Assembly (NCBI GenBank): GCA_030549335.1
Contig: CM060189.1
Location: forward strand, 54,368,953-54,432,952
Direction of reading: 5' to 3'
DNA: 64,000 bases
Source of the DNA: Pontederia crassipes
Taxonomy: Eukaryota > Streptophyta > Magnoliopsida > Commelinales > Pontederiaceae
The notes under the pieces were generated by a model. That model was given only the letters and a program-made list of their open reading frames with translations. It was not told the origin of the DNA and made no database searches. The stretch's first letter is position 1; each line of letters starts with the position of its first letter. Of the stretch, positions 1 to 10,886 are shown one piece after another. Made by a program: the position numbers and the translations under genes.

Positions 1-571
1 CTATTTCTGCAATTTCTCTTTGCCCTAAACTCGTGAATTAGCAATTAGGCTGACGTAACTTCTTTGGACAAACAATCTAATTTATCTAGCAATTACCATC
101 TTAAACAAACTTATGAAATTTGGATAAGCAACAATTATCTCCTAGTTGAAATGGTTAAAACTATGCGATCATACTATGAGCATCACAAGAATAATTAAAT
201 CTTGCAGCAAAGTACCACAAGCCTCGGGATCTAATTCAATGGATAACCGTACATAATTTTAAATAATGACTATGTCACAAAAGCATTTTCCACATTGCCC
301 TACCATGGCAAAACAGAAAACGCCCGTAAAGAAAAATGAAAAAAAAAACATTTACAATCTCGGGATGAACATACGACAACAACAAAGCCTTATCCCACTA
401 GGTGAGGTCGGCGTACATAATACACGAGAATTTCAACAATGTTAGTCCGCTGCATTCTTTATTAGCGTTGTAAAAAAATCCAACTTTGCAGGAAAATTCA
501 ACCAACTCAAAAATCTATCCGAGTCTGACAAAGAAAGAGAGAATAAAACGAACGGCATTACGATATTTCAC
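1..571 (-). other. Intron 2 of the syntaxin gene (5' part)
   Basis: Begins with the donor GTGAAATAT just after exon 2. No further exon with syntaxin similarity was found down to position 1, so the intron extends past the left edge. The stretch is AT-rich, with a short dispersed-repeat-like motif at 373-417. Confidence 0.65.
373..417 (+). repeat. Fragment of a dispersed plant repeat tail inside intron 2
   Basis: ACAACAACAAAGCC followed by TTATCCCACTAGGTGAGGTC and GGCGTACAT resembles a motif I recall as widespread in plant introns and 3' UTRs (CAACAACAAAGCCTTATCCC then a GGGGTCGGC-type core), thought to be the end of a non-LTR retroelement. Only the tail is visible; the parent family cannot be named. 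Confidence 0.4.
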
Positions 572-945
572 CTTCTTAACCGCCAGCCTCTGCAGTTTGG
601 GGACCTCCTCCATCAACTTCGTCTTGGTCCGACGGATCTCGGCATTCAACGCGACAATGGCCGCTCGGTTCTTCTCGTGGGATGCCATCTCCGCTTTCTG
701 CATTCGAACAGCGATTCCGAGTCAAAACACCAATTGAGACCTAACGCGGGCGCTGTAGGTGGGGGGGGGGGGTTCAGTATGGAGGGTACCTGGAGGGAGG
801 ATTCGATGTCGGCCTCGACGGAGGCGTAGAGGCGGGCGAAGGCGTCATCGCCGGATACGTTGTCGGCGTTGAGGCGCTCGACGTCGTACTTGTCGTACTT
901 CTTGCAGATGGCATCCACACGCGTCAGGATGTCGATCACGCTCAT
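572..945 (-). CDS. SYP71: SYP7-type syntaxin (Qc-SNARE), first two coding exons, gene continues off left edge
   Basis: Two exons on the minus strand. Exon 1 is 945-790 (52 codons, starting MSVIDILTRVDAICKKYDKY), exon 2 is 697-572 (42 codons, KAEMASHEKNRAA to LQRLAVKK). Boundaries follow CAG|GTACCC, a 92 bp intron, GCAG|AAAGCG, then AAG|GTGAAA. The peptide matches from memory the N-terminal region of plant SYP71/72/73, including the SGDDAFARLY and NAEIRRTK-KL-EEVPKLQRLAVKK stretches. The family has about 265 residues, so about 170 residues, including the C-terminal SNARE helix and membrane anchor, lie to the left of the window. Known role of the family: Qc-SNARE in membrane fusion at the ER and plasma membrane/cell plate. 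The start is chosen because the family begins at M-(S/T)-VID; an in-frame upstream ATG would add a non-conserved acidic leader. Codons in exon 1 are strongly G/C-ending, as in many monocot genes. No break is seen. Assignment to SYP71 rather than 72/73 is inference. Confidence 0.87.
698..789 (-). other. Intron 1 of the syntaxin gene
   Basis: 92 bp intron with GT donor (GTACCC) and AG acceptor (AATGCAG) on the minus strand. It carries an uninterrupted run of 12 C on the gene strand (G at 761-772), unusual for so short an intron. Confidence 0.8.
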
Positions 946-1869
946 CTTTGCCGCTCGCTGTCCTTCGTCGTCGTCTTCTTCGCCTCCTCCTCGTCCGAAT
1001 CCTTCGAATTCGCTGTTCCGAATCAATTAAGATGCGGAGGGAGGAGAGGGACAGCGAGCACAAGGTTGGCGTCTCCTTTTTGTGTGCATTTTTTTGTCTT
1101 TTGTTTATTTCAATTTTATGCATAAATTCAAATTGCTACCATGCTAATAAGTTCTAATTCCCAATAAAATAATAATTTTTATTTGGAATATGAGAATTTG
1201 CAATTGTGTTTTCACGAAGGCTGTTGTGTTTGTTGTGCGAAAAGGTAAATTAGCAAAATGAATTTTGATTTAGCATTTTCTTTTTCTCTTGGGGAAAAAC
1301 GTTTTCTTTTTCGATTAGAAAAGGGGGGAGCGGGAGGGGGAGGGGGCAAATAAATTTTATTTTTTTCTCTATCATGAGAATCAAAATTCAGACCTCCAAA
1401 TTCTATCCACGTCTTGGCAACTCGTACCAAGTAAAAAGTAAATAGCATTATGAATTCATATATACCCGGCTAAATAATTATATAAAGCAAAAATATTTAA
1501 ATTTTATAAAATTCATCGTATCCATGATGAAAAGAGATTCGTTCCAAAAACTGATTCACAAAAGTACTCTTAATCTCAAAGAGGAATATCGAAAATTCAA
1601 TCAAAGCTAAAGTATCTTTCATTTAAGATCGTGCCTAAATTTTTTAATATCTGATTATGTAAGATTCCATTTTTTTTAAAAAAAATAGAATTTTGATATC
1701 AATGCAAAAATCATCTAAGCCCCAAAAATTTAAAAAATCTTCTCATCCTTTTATTTCTTCCAAATCAATTATCACATCATCTTTTCGACCGACGAGGTTG
1801 AGGTTAAGTAGTAAGCAGTTTATCATCGTTTAATAAAGTTTTGAATTTGAAATTTTCGTATGCAAAATC
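946..1869 (-). promoter_or_regulatory. 5' UTR and upstream region of the syntaxin gene
   Basis: Directly upstream of the syntaxin ATG. On the gene strand 946-1070 is purine-rich with GAGGAGG and GACGACGAC runs, typical of a plant 5' UTR. A weak TATA-like TGCATAAAATT lies near 1112-1125, which would put the transcription start near 1085; this is inference. A G-rich tract sits at 1323-1348. The rest, to the Copia LTR at 1870, is AT-rich with no other gene visible. Confidence 0.4.
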
Positions 1870-2076
1870 TGAAAGAAAAATAGCTTGCGAATTTGAGGCT
1901 CCCTCCGATGGATCCTTTCGCTCGATCATGAGCTCTTTATATGGACGCTTCTTCACCCCTTTCGTGCACGTTGCCGCTCGCCAATTTGCTCGATCATTGC
2001 GCACAAAGTCGCTCCATTTGACGAGCGCTTCTCACACCTCATCGAGGTGTGCTGGCCATGAAAGTCATCCATAACA
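1870..2076 (-). repeat. 3' LTR of the outer Copia element
   Basis: 207 bp copy of the sequence at 36872-37094, with matching TG...CA type ends and a polypurine-type tract next to it on the internal side. Confidence 0.75.
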
Positions 2077-2382
2077 TCTCCCATTTGACTGATATGGCCA
2101 TGCAATTCTAACATTTTCATTATTCATGTAATGTTATTGCAACTTCAATACTCCCAGTATTTGTGAGGTATTAATTTGGAGATGAAAATTTTTTTTACTC
2201 ATATATTTTTGAGTCTCACTAAACCAACATGTTTAATGAACATTCCATCTGCAATTCATTTTGTAAAGGAATTAGCCAACATATCATTGGTAGGCATATA
2301 TGTCACAATCACTTCATTATTTTCTACAATATTTTGAATATAGTGATATTCTATCTCAACGTGTTTTTCTTTGGAATTGTTA
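2077..2382 (-). pseudogene. Copia RNase H C-terminal remnant and 3' untranslated part
   Basis: Minus-strand translation over about 2250-2375 gives a Copia RNase H end (KHVEIEYHYI followed by a YMPTNDMLA-type motif), then a short non-coding tail up to the 3' LTR. It ends abruptly at the start of element X; the upstream part of the same domain lies at about 31.6 kb. Fossil, broken. Confidence 0.75.
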
Positions 2383-3896
2383 TGTAACGCATCATTTAAA
2401 AAAAAAGAAGAAAAGGAAACGAAAAGAGTGACTTTCTCTCCTCTCCCCCCTTCAATGGTGTCGGGCGTTTAGAAATGGAAGGGCAGAGGGGAGGTGAAGG
2501 GGCAACAACACCTCCATAAAACCCCTCTCACCACTCTCCCTCCTAGTTTTTCTCTCTCCACTCCCTCTCACTCTATTTCCTTTCTTCGACAACGCGAACG
2601 GCCAGGAGAGGATGAGAGGGCAACGTTGATGGCGTCACTCGGTGCAGAAGATGACGAAGAGCAGTAGAGGACTTGAGGATGAATCTCTGCGCGACAAATC
2701 GAAAAGCATAGACAAGATGTGATTTTGGGATCTATTTGTTTAGATTATGGACGAATTTATGCATGTTCTAAGTACGTAGTTAGACAATAATCCTTGCTTG
2801 CATCTTAGGAAACGTAGCATATAAATTCATGGTATTTACCGATTGATTTCTGCGGACTCTAGGAACTCGCCGAATGATTTGTATCTAAATTTCAAACTTG
2901 TTAGATGATGGATGTGTAGACTGATCTAGTATGACTTAGATGATCAACATGATGCCTTACTTTGTGTTTACGAACCTAAAATATCTATGCATGCTACCTG
3001 TAATCATTGAGAAAATGGAATAATGCAAACCATAGTTTTCTGCGAAGTATAAACCCAGCCCGGATTGCCCATAACTTGGCCAGATAAACCAACCCGAACC
3101 AAGTTCACTTGGAACTCGGTCCGGATCCGCCATGGCCGAGCTTTCTGAGTTGCGATCAGGACAAAACTCGGTCCGGGTTTTGTCTGACTTGGTCTGGGTA
3201 CCAACTGAAGAAGACAATCCAGTGGAGTGACTTTCGTGACTTGATCGTGTCCCGACCCGATCTGGGTTTCTACTCAAATTTTTTTGAAACTGATTTTGTC
3301 AGAACTCAGCACGGTTTTACCTATACTCAGTCCGGGTTCTGACCATGATGATTTTTATGTATTAAACCCTAATTTAAATACTTGCTATCTAATCTGTTTT
3401 GCAATATTAATTATGCTCATTAGATTATTGTTTACCCTTCATGATTGTACCAAACCAATGGATTGTTATGTTGATATGATTATGTCCCTTCATCGAAACA
3501 TGAATAACAAATGACCATGATCCTTATGAATTATCACGAAGACTAATTATGAACCATTATGAATCCCTATGAAATGAACAAAGAATTGGACATAGAACGA
3601 TCGACCGCTCGCTTTTCGATCGACTGGAGGATATTGATAAACGGGTGTTCGCTCCTTTTTCTCGACGACCGTTGAATGAGCATAAAGCGAACGACCGCTC
3701 GACTTTCGAACGTCTGATATGTGGACAGAAGGAATATGACCCTAATTGAATTCTTATGATTTGTTAAGCTTTTGTCCACCTGATTTATATCATATGAATT
3801 GAACCTAAAGATGATTCGGAGCTGCCTGCTCCATACGGTCTTGATCAATCCACAGATTAAAAGAGAGGTCCACTAATGATGGAGGAAAGTTATGAT
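2383..3896 (+). repeat. 5' LTR portion of element X
   Basis: First about 1.5 kb of the LTR, interrupted at 3896 by the Sirevirus-like element. It holds a pyrimidine-rich tract (2430-2590) and a GC-richer block of degenerate AACCCGG/CCCGGGTT-like repeats (3050-3340) that recurs at 29864-30180 and, inverted, at 44.8-47.0 kb. Confidence 0.7.
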
Positions 3897-5147
3897 TGTA
3901 GGATCCCAAGGGGCACCAAGAGGGGGGGGGGGGGTGAATTGGTGTTTAACCGAAAATATCGATTTCACAAAATTTGTCGCGGAAGCACAAAACCGATTCT
4001 TAAAACCATTGCAATTCAGATTATAAACACAATATTAGAGGGGGGGAGAGAGAGAAATCAAACACAAATAGACGCGGGTGGTTGTTGACGAGGTTCGGCC
4101 ACACTTGGCCTGCATTCCCGCTCCGACTTCTCGACCTCGAGATCGGAGATTCCACTAATCCCTTTCTTTATTCCAAATGGGGCAAGGAAGAAAGCCCTTT
4201 ACACAATCACATTTTTCTTCGCTTCGAGAGACAAGGCAACATCTCCTCTTAGGAAGCTAATCTTTTCTCTCGTTCAAGAGGTAAGATTTGGAACCTCTTT
4301 TACACATGAGCTCTCATAATCTTCTGAAGAATAGTTTCACTCTTTTAGAATAGAACACTCACAAGAAGAGAAGAGAGAAAGAAATAAGGCTCTAAAATGA
4401 TAACTTCAAGAGAAATGATCTCCTTTTGATTTCTTGAAGTTTTGCTTCAATGCTTGGATAATTTGGATGCTTTTGCTTCTGACCTTGGCACTTTTTTTAT
4501 AGGTTCTGGTATGTGAAAAATTCGTCCAGAATTAATTCCACATTTTTCTCCTCAAAATATAGTCGTTATTGTTCATTTCAGTAATGGACCGGTCGACCGC
4601 ATTTATTGACCGGTTGACTGGACTATATGACCATTTGCACTGATTTCTCCAGTTGCCGCAGCTGGTCGGTCGACCGGACTATCGGCTGGTGTCTCGACCG
4701 GTACAGTCTTGCAGTTTTGATTTATAGCCGTTGAGTTGATCGATTGGCCGCTGCATCGACCGGTCTGTCGACCGGTACAGTCTCGCAATTTTCATTTGAG
4801 CAGGTTATGCCTTGATCGGTCGATCGGTATCTCTGATCGGTCGACCGGACTGTCTCGATCGGCTTTCATAGCTTCGACCGACATGTTGACCACCCTGCAC
4901 TATTTTGAGCATAACTTTCTTCACGGTTATCCAAATTAGATGATATTGGAGTCTATAGAAAGCTAATAGAATTCTCTACAACTTTGACGTTATCCAAAAC
5001 TAATAAAATCAGTGCCAATTATTTAATCAAAGTGTAGTGCGTAAATTTATCTCTTTTTTTTAAACTTTTTAGCATTTTATTTTTAATCATTCAAGGTTTG
5101 TATCATCAAAATATAATTTAATATGTCATTAAAACTTAGATCCAACA
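3897..5147 (-). repeat. 3' LTR of the Sirevirus-like element
   Basis: 1,251 bp LTR bordered by TG/CA ends. Contains a run of 13 G near its outer end (3922-3934) and a cluster of GGTCGACCGG-like palindromes at 4580-4890. The 5' LTR at 7602 begins with the same sequence, including a run of 12 G. Confidence 0.75.
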
Positions 5148-5680
5148 ATCTCCCCCTTTTTGATGAAGACAAATCGAGAAATATGAAAAATATATAAATT
5201 GCAAAAAAGTTGTAAAATTATTGTAAAAGCAATTGTACTCTTCCTAACATATAGCTTTCCTTACAATGGTAGATATTCACATAAATATTAATTGTAAGGT
5301 ACTCTTCATATAAAATGATATTCATATCATATTTCTCCCATACTTCTCCCTCTTTTGTTTTATAAAAAGGAATAATTTATATATATGAAGCATATAAGAA
5401 ATCATATGTAACTCCCCCTTAATCAATATTTTCTTTTTTTTAAAAAAAATATATTTCCCCCTTTTGTCATATAATAATCATGTAGAGAGTATTTCAACAT
5501 AAGAATTTGAAAATATGACTCCCCTAAATTTATGATTACTTTATAATGGTAAAATGAAGACAAATTGATGAAATCCAAAAAGATATTTATGGATATGACA
5601 TAAAACTTTGATGCAACAATGATATCCATGATATGTAAAAATAAAGTTTTGAAGTTTTAACATGCTCCCCCTATCATTAT
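5148..5680 (-). promoter_or_regulatory. Multiple polypurine tracts upstream of the 3' LTR
   Basis: Plus-strand CTCCCCCTTTTT (5150), TTCTCCCTC (near 5347), ACTCCCCCTTAATC (about 5412), TTTCCCCCTTTTG (about 5454), GACTCCCC (about 5519) and GCTCCCCCT (about 5665) are purine tracts in element orientation. Repeated polypurine tracts are described for Sireviruses, as primers of plus-strand synthesis. In an AT-rich background these C-runs stand out. Confidence 0.6.
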
Positions 5681-6096
5681 GACCAATTTTCTTTTGTTTC
5701 TTTCTTTTCATTCAAAGAAATAGTCATTTTGAAATTTTTGAATGAAATTAAAAGAATATGCCTAATCACTTAAGAAATATAAGAATGCAATCAATGATAC
5801 TTTTGCCATAACCTTTGTGTCTTCACATTTTTAACTCCACTTGTCCTTTATATGTGAGGCACACCTGCAAAAATGATTATGTAACATTTGATACTCAAAT
5901 TTCTTTGGGTCCTATTTTGTTAGATGTTGTTCTTTTCGGAACCCAAATCATGCCATTTTGTGAAGATTTTCTTACTTTGCATTGATATGCAAAATGACTA
6001 TTAAATCCACATGTAAAACATGTAATATGTGATTTTCTATCATATGTACGATTAGATTTTCAATAAGAGTTTTCATGTCCAAAGTGTTTTCTAGGA

Positions 6097-6558
6097 TTAT
6101 TTTTTGTTACATGAGAAATAACTATATTTTTCAAAGAGGCATTTTCCTTCTTTTCTTTTTTCTAAAGAGCATGCTAGTTTCACAATTTCACATGCATGTG
6201 TAGCTTTCAAAGTTTCAATTTTATTTTTTAGATTTTCATTTTCCATAAAATATGTATCCTTTTCTACTTTTAATTTTTCAATCTCATTTTCCATAATATG
6301 AAGATCGTTTCTCAAGGTTTCATTATGAATTAGATAGGCATCTCTTTCCTTTTTCAAAATATCAAGGTCATTTTTTATAATATGAAAGTCATCCATCAAT
6401 TTTTTATTCTTCTTTTTAAGAATAAGATACTTTTCAATTAAGAAAAAAAATTCTTTATGCACGTCAAAATTGATATTATCATCATCATCATCATCATTAT
6501 TACTATTAGCACTAGAGCAATAAGAAGAGTTGGATGATACTTCATCATTATGTGCCAT
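6097..6558 (-). pseudogene. Sirevirus-type gag, coiled-coil part
   Basis: Minus-strand frame with an acidic N-terminal low-complexity stretch (Asn/Asp run) followed by a long heptad-like Lys/Glu/Leu/Ile-rich helix, as in the coiled-coil portion of Sirevirus Gag. Part of the same fossil as the gag core at 6911-7363. Confidence 0.6.
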
Positions 6559-6910
6559 TAAGCATAGATATGCATCCTCACTGGATGAATTTGATGATTC
6601 ATTTGATTCATCTTCGCTTGACTTTCATGCATTTTCTTCTTTCTTCCATGAGATATCTCTTCTTTGTGATTTTTGTATGATCTTCAGGTAGGCTTCACAT
6701 TTTTTTTTCTTTCTTTTTCACCAATTTGAGATACTTATGAGTTTCCTTGTGTAGAGGGCGAGTCTCTTTTCGTCTACTTCTTCTTCACTCTAGTCATCTT
6801 CACTTGTATTTGCTTTCAAAGCTAATATCTTCTTTTTGGGAGCATTGGATTCTTTTTCTTCTTCTTCTTGGATTCCGATCTCATAGGTTAGAAGTGAACC
6901 AATAAGATCA

Positions 6911-7363
6911 TCAAAATTTAATTTGTTTAGATTTTTTTTCTTCGATCACCATCCTTTTTGTATGCCATCGAGGGGATAAAGACATGAGAATCTTTTTCAC
7001 TTTTTGGGGGTTAGTTCTTGGCTCACCCAAGGAGGTTAGGCCATTCACAATATCATTAAATCGAGCAACTATATCATTTATAGATTCATTTTGATGCATC
7101 TTGAAGGAATCATATTGATGATTCAAAATATTTAATCTAGATTCTTTGACTTTATCCATTCCTTCATAAGTAGTAATAAGTTTCTTCCAAATTTCGGTTG
7201 CGCTTTCACAATTAGAAATCCGATTAAAATCCATTGAATCCAAAGCACAATAGAATATATTTTTTGCTTTCCAATCCAATTTCGAAAAAATCTTTTGCCT
7301 TTCGTCATGTTCGGAAGGTAATTTTTTATGTAAATAATAGCCATTTTCAACAATATCCCACAT
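6911..7363 (-). pseudogene. Copia gag core (UBN2/Retrotran_gag family)
   Basis: Minus-strand frame with the pattern SATEIWKKLITTYEG then VKESRLNILNHQYDSF, NESINDIVARFNDIVNGL and ILMSLSPRWH, typical of the UBN2-type Gag of Copia elements. It lies just inside the 5' LTR and primer-binding site, as expected. Confidence 0.8.
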
Positions 7364-7825
7364 GTTTATATCAACTGAACATATGTAGGCTTGAATTCGG
7401 ATTTTTCAATATGCAAAATTTGATGTATTTAAAAGGGGAGGACGACTAATTGATTGTCCTTCGGCAAAAATAAATCCACTTAATGCCATAGCTCTTAAGA
7501 TTGTTAAATTTAAAAAAAAATGATTGAATCTTAAAATGATTAGATCTAAAAACGAGATGATTCAAAAGATCAAAACAAGAGCAACCCGCTCTGATACCAA
7601 TTGTAGAATCCCAAGGGGCACCAAGGGGGGGGGGGGTGAATTGGTGTTTAACCGAAAATATCGATTTCACAAAATTCGTCGCGGAAGCACAAAACCGATT
7701 CTTAAAATCTTTGCAATTCAGATTGACCGCCTTCATAGCTTCGACCGACAGGTTGACCGCCCTGCACTATCTTGAGCATAACTTTTTGCACGGTTATCCA
7801 AATTAGATGACATGAGCATAACTTT

Positions 7826-9375
7826 CTTCATAGAGGAATGGAACCTTCTCATCTGCATCCAAGGGTGAGGAGAGAATACATATAAGCTGGGAAAGCTGGA
7901 GAAGAAAGGGGGCTGGCCATTACAAGGGTTTGAGTAGAGAGGAGCTGAAGGAATGTTTTGCCTTATTAATTCTTCCTGTTATGTATCAATTCTTGTAATT
8001 ATAATGAGTTAAATTTCAACTCTCCTAGGATATGGTAGTAGTCTAATTAGTTATGGATGGAATATGGACAAATCTGATTTCCTGCAATGATATCTGATTT
8101 CTGTTTCATATGAATCTGTTCTTGACATTGTGAGGTCTTACTTGTATTTATAATTGAGATGTTATCTTTGATCTACTCCTTGTTCAGAAATGAATCAAGA
8201 ACCAATGTCAAATTTCTAAATTCAATCCCAATTAGAAATCTGAATTCTGATTATGCATGTCTGATTTCTGATGTTTAATGGACCTGATATCATTGTAAAA
8301 CCCCTTATTCTATTAGTTGCTGAGAAGTAGATTATGTGGGTTCTTCTTATTCAGAAATGTATTAAGAGGCAATGATAACTTTCCTGAATTGAATATGTGA
8401 AAACATGTTGTTGGTGAATCTGTTTTGAATTCTGATTTTCTGAAATTTGTGAAATCTGCTCTGCTATTGCAAACCCCTGATTCTACCATCCACTGAGAAG
8501 TGAACTTAAGGCTACCTTGTTGTTCAGAGATGGATCAAGGAGCAATGACAGGTGCTGAATTTCAATGAGTGACATGTGCTGAATTCCAATGTGAAATATG
8601 TGCTGATTTCATCCAATTGATTAGTACTAATGTGGATTTCATTTCAATTTGTAGCTAAGAGCCTGATTTAAAATCCCCTTGTTGTTAGAGATAAACCAAT
8701 AAACATTAGCATTAGGATTGGAGTTATAGCATTTCTGAGTAGTTAATGTGTGGTTAGCACAAGTGCCAAACTGAAATTGCCAAAATCTGAAAGAATTGGC
8801 AAAATCAGTGAGGAGCTAGTGAATATGCTAATGATAACTTGATATTCAGTGGGGATCCTTCTCTAATTCAATCTAGCTAACATTTATATGAGAATATAAT
8901 GATTAGTTTTGGACTAATTAAGCTGTGAGAGCAGCCATATTTAAAGTTGAATCAGATTTGACTATAAATTGATAACTTGTTCCATTCCATCCATAATTAA
9001 ATTAGATGAACCACAATTCCTAGGAGAATCTTCCTCATTGATAGATAAACCCTTTTAGCCCTTAGTTTAGCATTTTTAATTCAATTTGTAGCAATATCCA
9101 TAAATCCCAAAAATAGTTATCTTTTTTGTCACTTATAGAAATCTATTTTCACTTCCCTTCAATTTCTTGAAATTGTAACTTTAGTTAGGGCTAGTTTAGA
9201 TTATTTTAGGGAGTCTTTGGCTTCAAATCACTGTGGATACGACATTTGGGTATATTACAATTGACCTGTATACTTGCAGTAGAGAGTGAATTAGGGAGTT
9301 AAATCAAAAATTGAAAAATCTCAAATTTGACTCCAAAATCAGCAAGTTATCACTATACTCCTCAATTTCACTATC
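7826..9375 (+). repeat. Athila LTR1 (5' LTR, partial)
   Basis: Collinear with 17567-19140 in LTR2. It starts inside the LTR where it meets the Sirevirus-like LTR, and ends just before the primer-binding site. Confidence 0.8.
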
Positions 9376-9567
9376 AAGTTTTTGGCACAGTTGCCGGGGA
9401 TTTGATGTCAATTAGATTAACTTAGATAGTTTAGATTAGTTTTAGACTAGTTTTCAGTCCATTTATTAGCCCAATTTTCAGTTTTTTTGCAAATTATCAT
9501 TCTGAATTTTTAAATTTTGTCTAGTTTTCTTTCTTTTCCGAATTTGATACTTCTGAATTCATTTATG

Positions 9568-10800
9568 CAGGATTTGGACAATCAAGAGGACCATTATCAA
9601 TCAGATCCTGAACCTGAAAGAAAATTCTTGAGAAGGAGGAGATTGCAAAGGATAGAGGCAAGAAGAAGAATTTTTGAAGAGGAAGAAGAGGAGGTTAACA
9701 TGACTGCACCAAGGACACTCAAGAATTGCTACTCACCTAGTAATGTCAGAAATCAACAAGGGAATGGAGTTCTAGCACCTGCTACCAAGTTTGAAGTGAA
9801 TCCAGCATTAGTCACAATGATAAGACAATAACAATTTGCAGGATTGGGGAATGAGGATCCAGCCTCACACCTTGACAATTTCAAGAAAATTTGCATCACT
9901 GTCCACTTCAATAATACCCATATGGATGCTGTCTACATGAGGCTATTCCCTTTTTCACTCAAGGACAAGGCCAAGACTTGGTACAAGACCCTCAAACCTG
10001 AAGAGATTGTCACTTGGGAGTCCATAATTCAATTATTTCTAGCTGAATTCTTCCCACCTAGCAAAATTGATAACTATAGGGATCAGATTGTTAGATTTTA
10101 TTAATTGGACCAAGAAAACATATGTGATGCATGGCAAGATTCCAGAGTTTGTTGAGGGCATGTCCACACCATGATTTTGAAAAATGGCAATTGGTCAATT
10201 ATTTCCACAAAGGATTGAACTATCCATCTAAAGTGGCATTAAATACTGTTGCAGGAGGGATTTTTGCATCCAGGAACATTGATGAGGCTTACCAATTAAT
10301 TGAGAACATTATCAAGAACTACCATTTCCTCACTCATGATAGGACAAGGAGGCCATCAAATGATAATCAAGTCAACAACATTACTATCCAGATTGAAGAA
10401 GGGTTGCAAAAGGCATTGGAGAATATGAATTTGTCAATCAATGTGGGAAAGGCTTCTAATTCTGAATCTAGGTGTGATGTGTGTGGAAACTAAGGCCATG
10501 TCACTGAGAGTTATAATCTGATAATGCAGCAATATGAACAATCTATAGATCAAGTGAATACAGTAGGGAATTATGGAGTGAAACCCCTTGCTGAATTCTA
10601 TACTCCAAAAAATAGAAACCATCCCTACTTCTCCTACAAGGCCAATCACTACCAAGGGCCATCAATGCATAATTCTAATTGGCAGCCTAAGATTTTGTCA
10701 AGGAATCAATCACCTTCATATCAAAATCAGTCATCAACCATCCCAATGCAAAGACCTCCTTATGAGCAGCCACCACAAACTCAAGCCACTCAATTCTAAA
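9568..10800 (+). pseudogene. Athila gag remnant
   Basis: Frames give FKKICITVHFNNTHMDAVYM, LFPFSLKDKAKTWY and ACPHHDFEKWQLVNYFHKGL, a strong match to the Retrotrans_gag domain of Athila elements, followed by a CDVCGN zinc-knuckle start and a Gln/Pro-rich tail. Fossil, broken. Confidence 0.85.
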
Positions 10801-10886
10801 AAATGGAAGGGTTACTGCATCAAATTCTGAAGAAACAAGAGAAGCAAGAGGAGGCAATGTAGAAGTTAACCAATGGATATGAAGCT

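Larger units (their letters stand above)
3897..7825 (-). mobile_element. Sirevirus-like Copia element, minus strand, with gag only visible
   Basis: 3' LTR 3897-5147 (TGTTGGATC...GGATCCTACA in element orientation). 5' LTR part from 7602 to about 7820. Primer-binding site at 7588-7599 (TGGTATCAGAGC on the minus strand, initiator-Met type). Polypurine tract AAAAAGGGGGAGAT next to the 3' LTR. The internal region is only about 2.45 kb and shows gag parts at 6911-7363 and 6097-6558 but no pol. Several extra polypurine tracts precede the 3' LTR, a known Sirevirus trait. The first 120 bp of the LTRs are about 96 percent alike. Broken, several breaks. Confidence 0.7.

Noticed and set aside
1804-2074. 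Overlapping frames on both strands near 1.8-2.07 kb, one repeated near 36.7-36.9 kb
   Set aside because: The repeat is explained by the Copia LTR pair; it is not a duplicated gene.
4580-4890. CRISPR-like or phage-type repeat array
   Set aside because: Irregular spacing, no spacers of constant length, and it lies inside a plant LTR.
7588-7599. tRNA gene fragment (and the similar words at 54733 and 60060)
   Set aside because: These are primer-binding sites complementary to initiator-Met tRNA; no cloverleaf can be seen around them.
10434-10655. Minus-strand frame across the Athila gag
   Set aside because: Antisense to a clearly recognised gag remnant.
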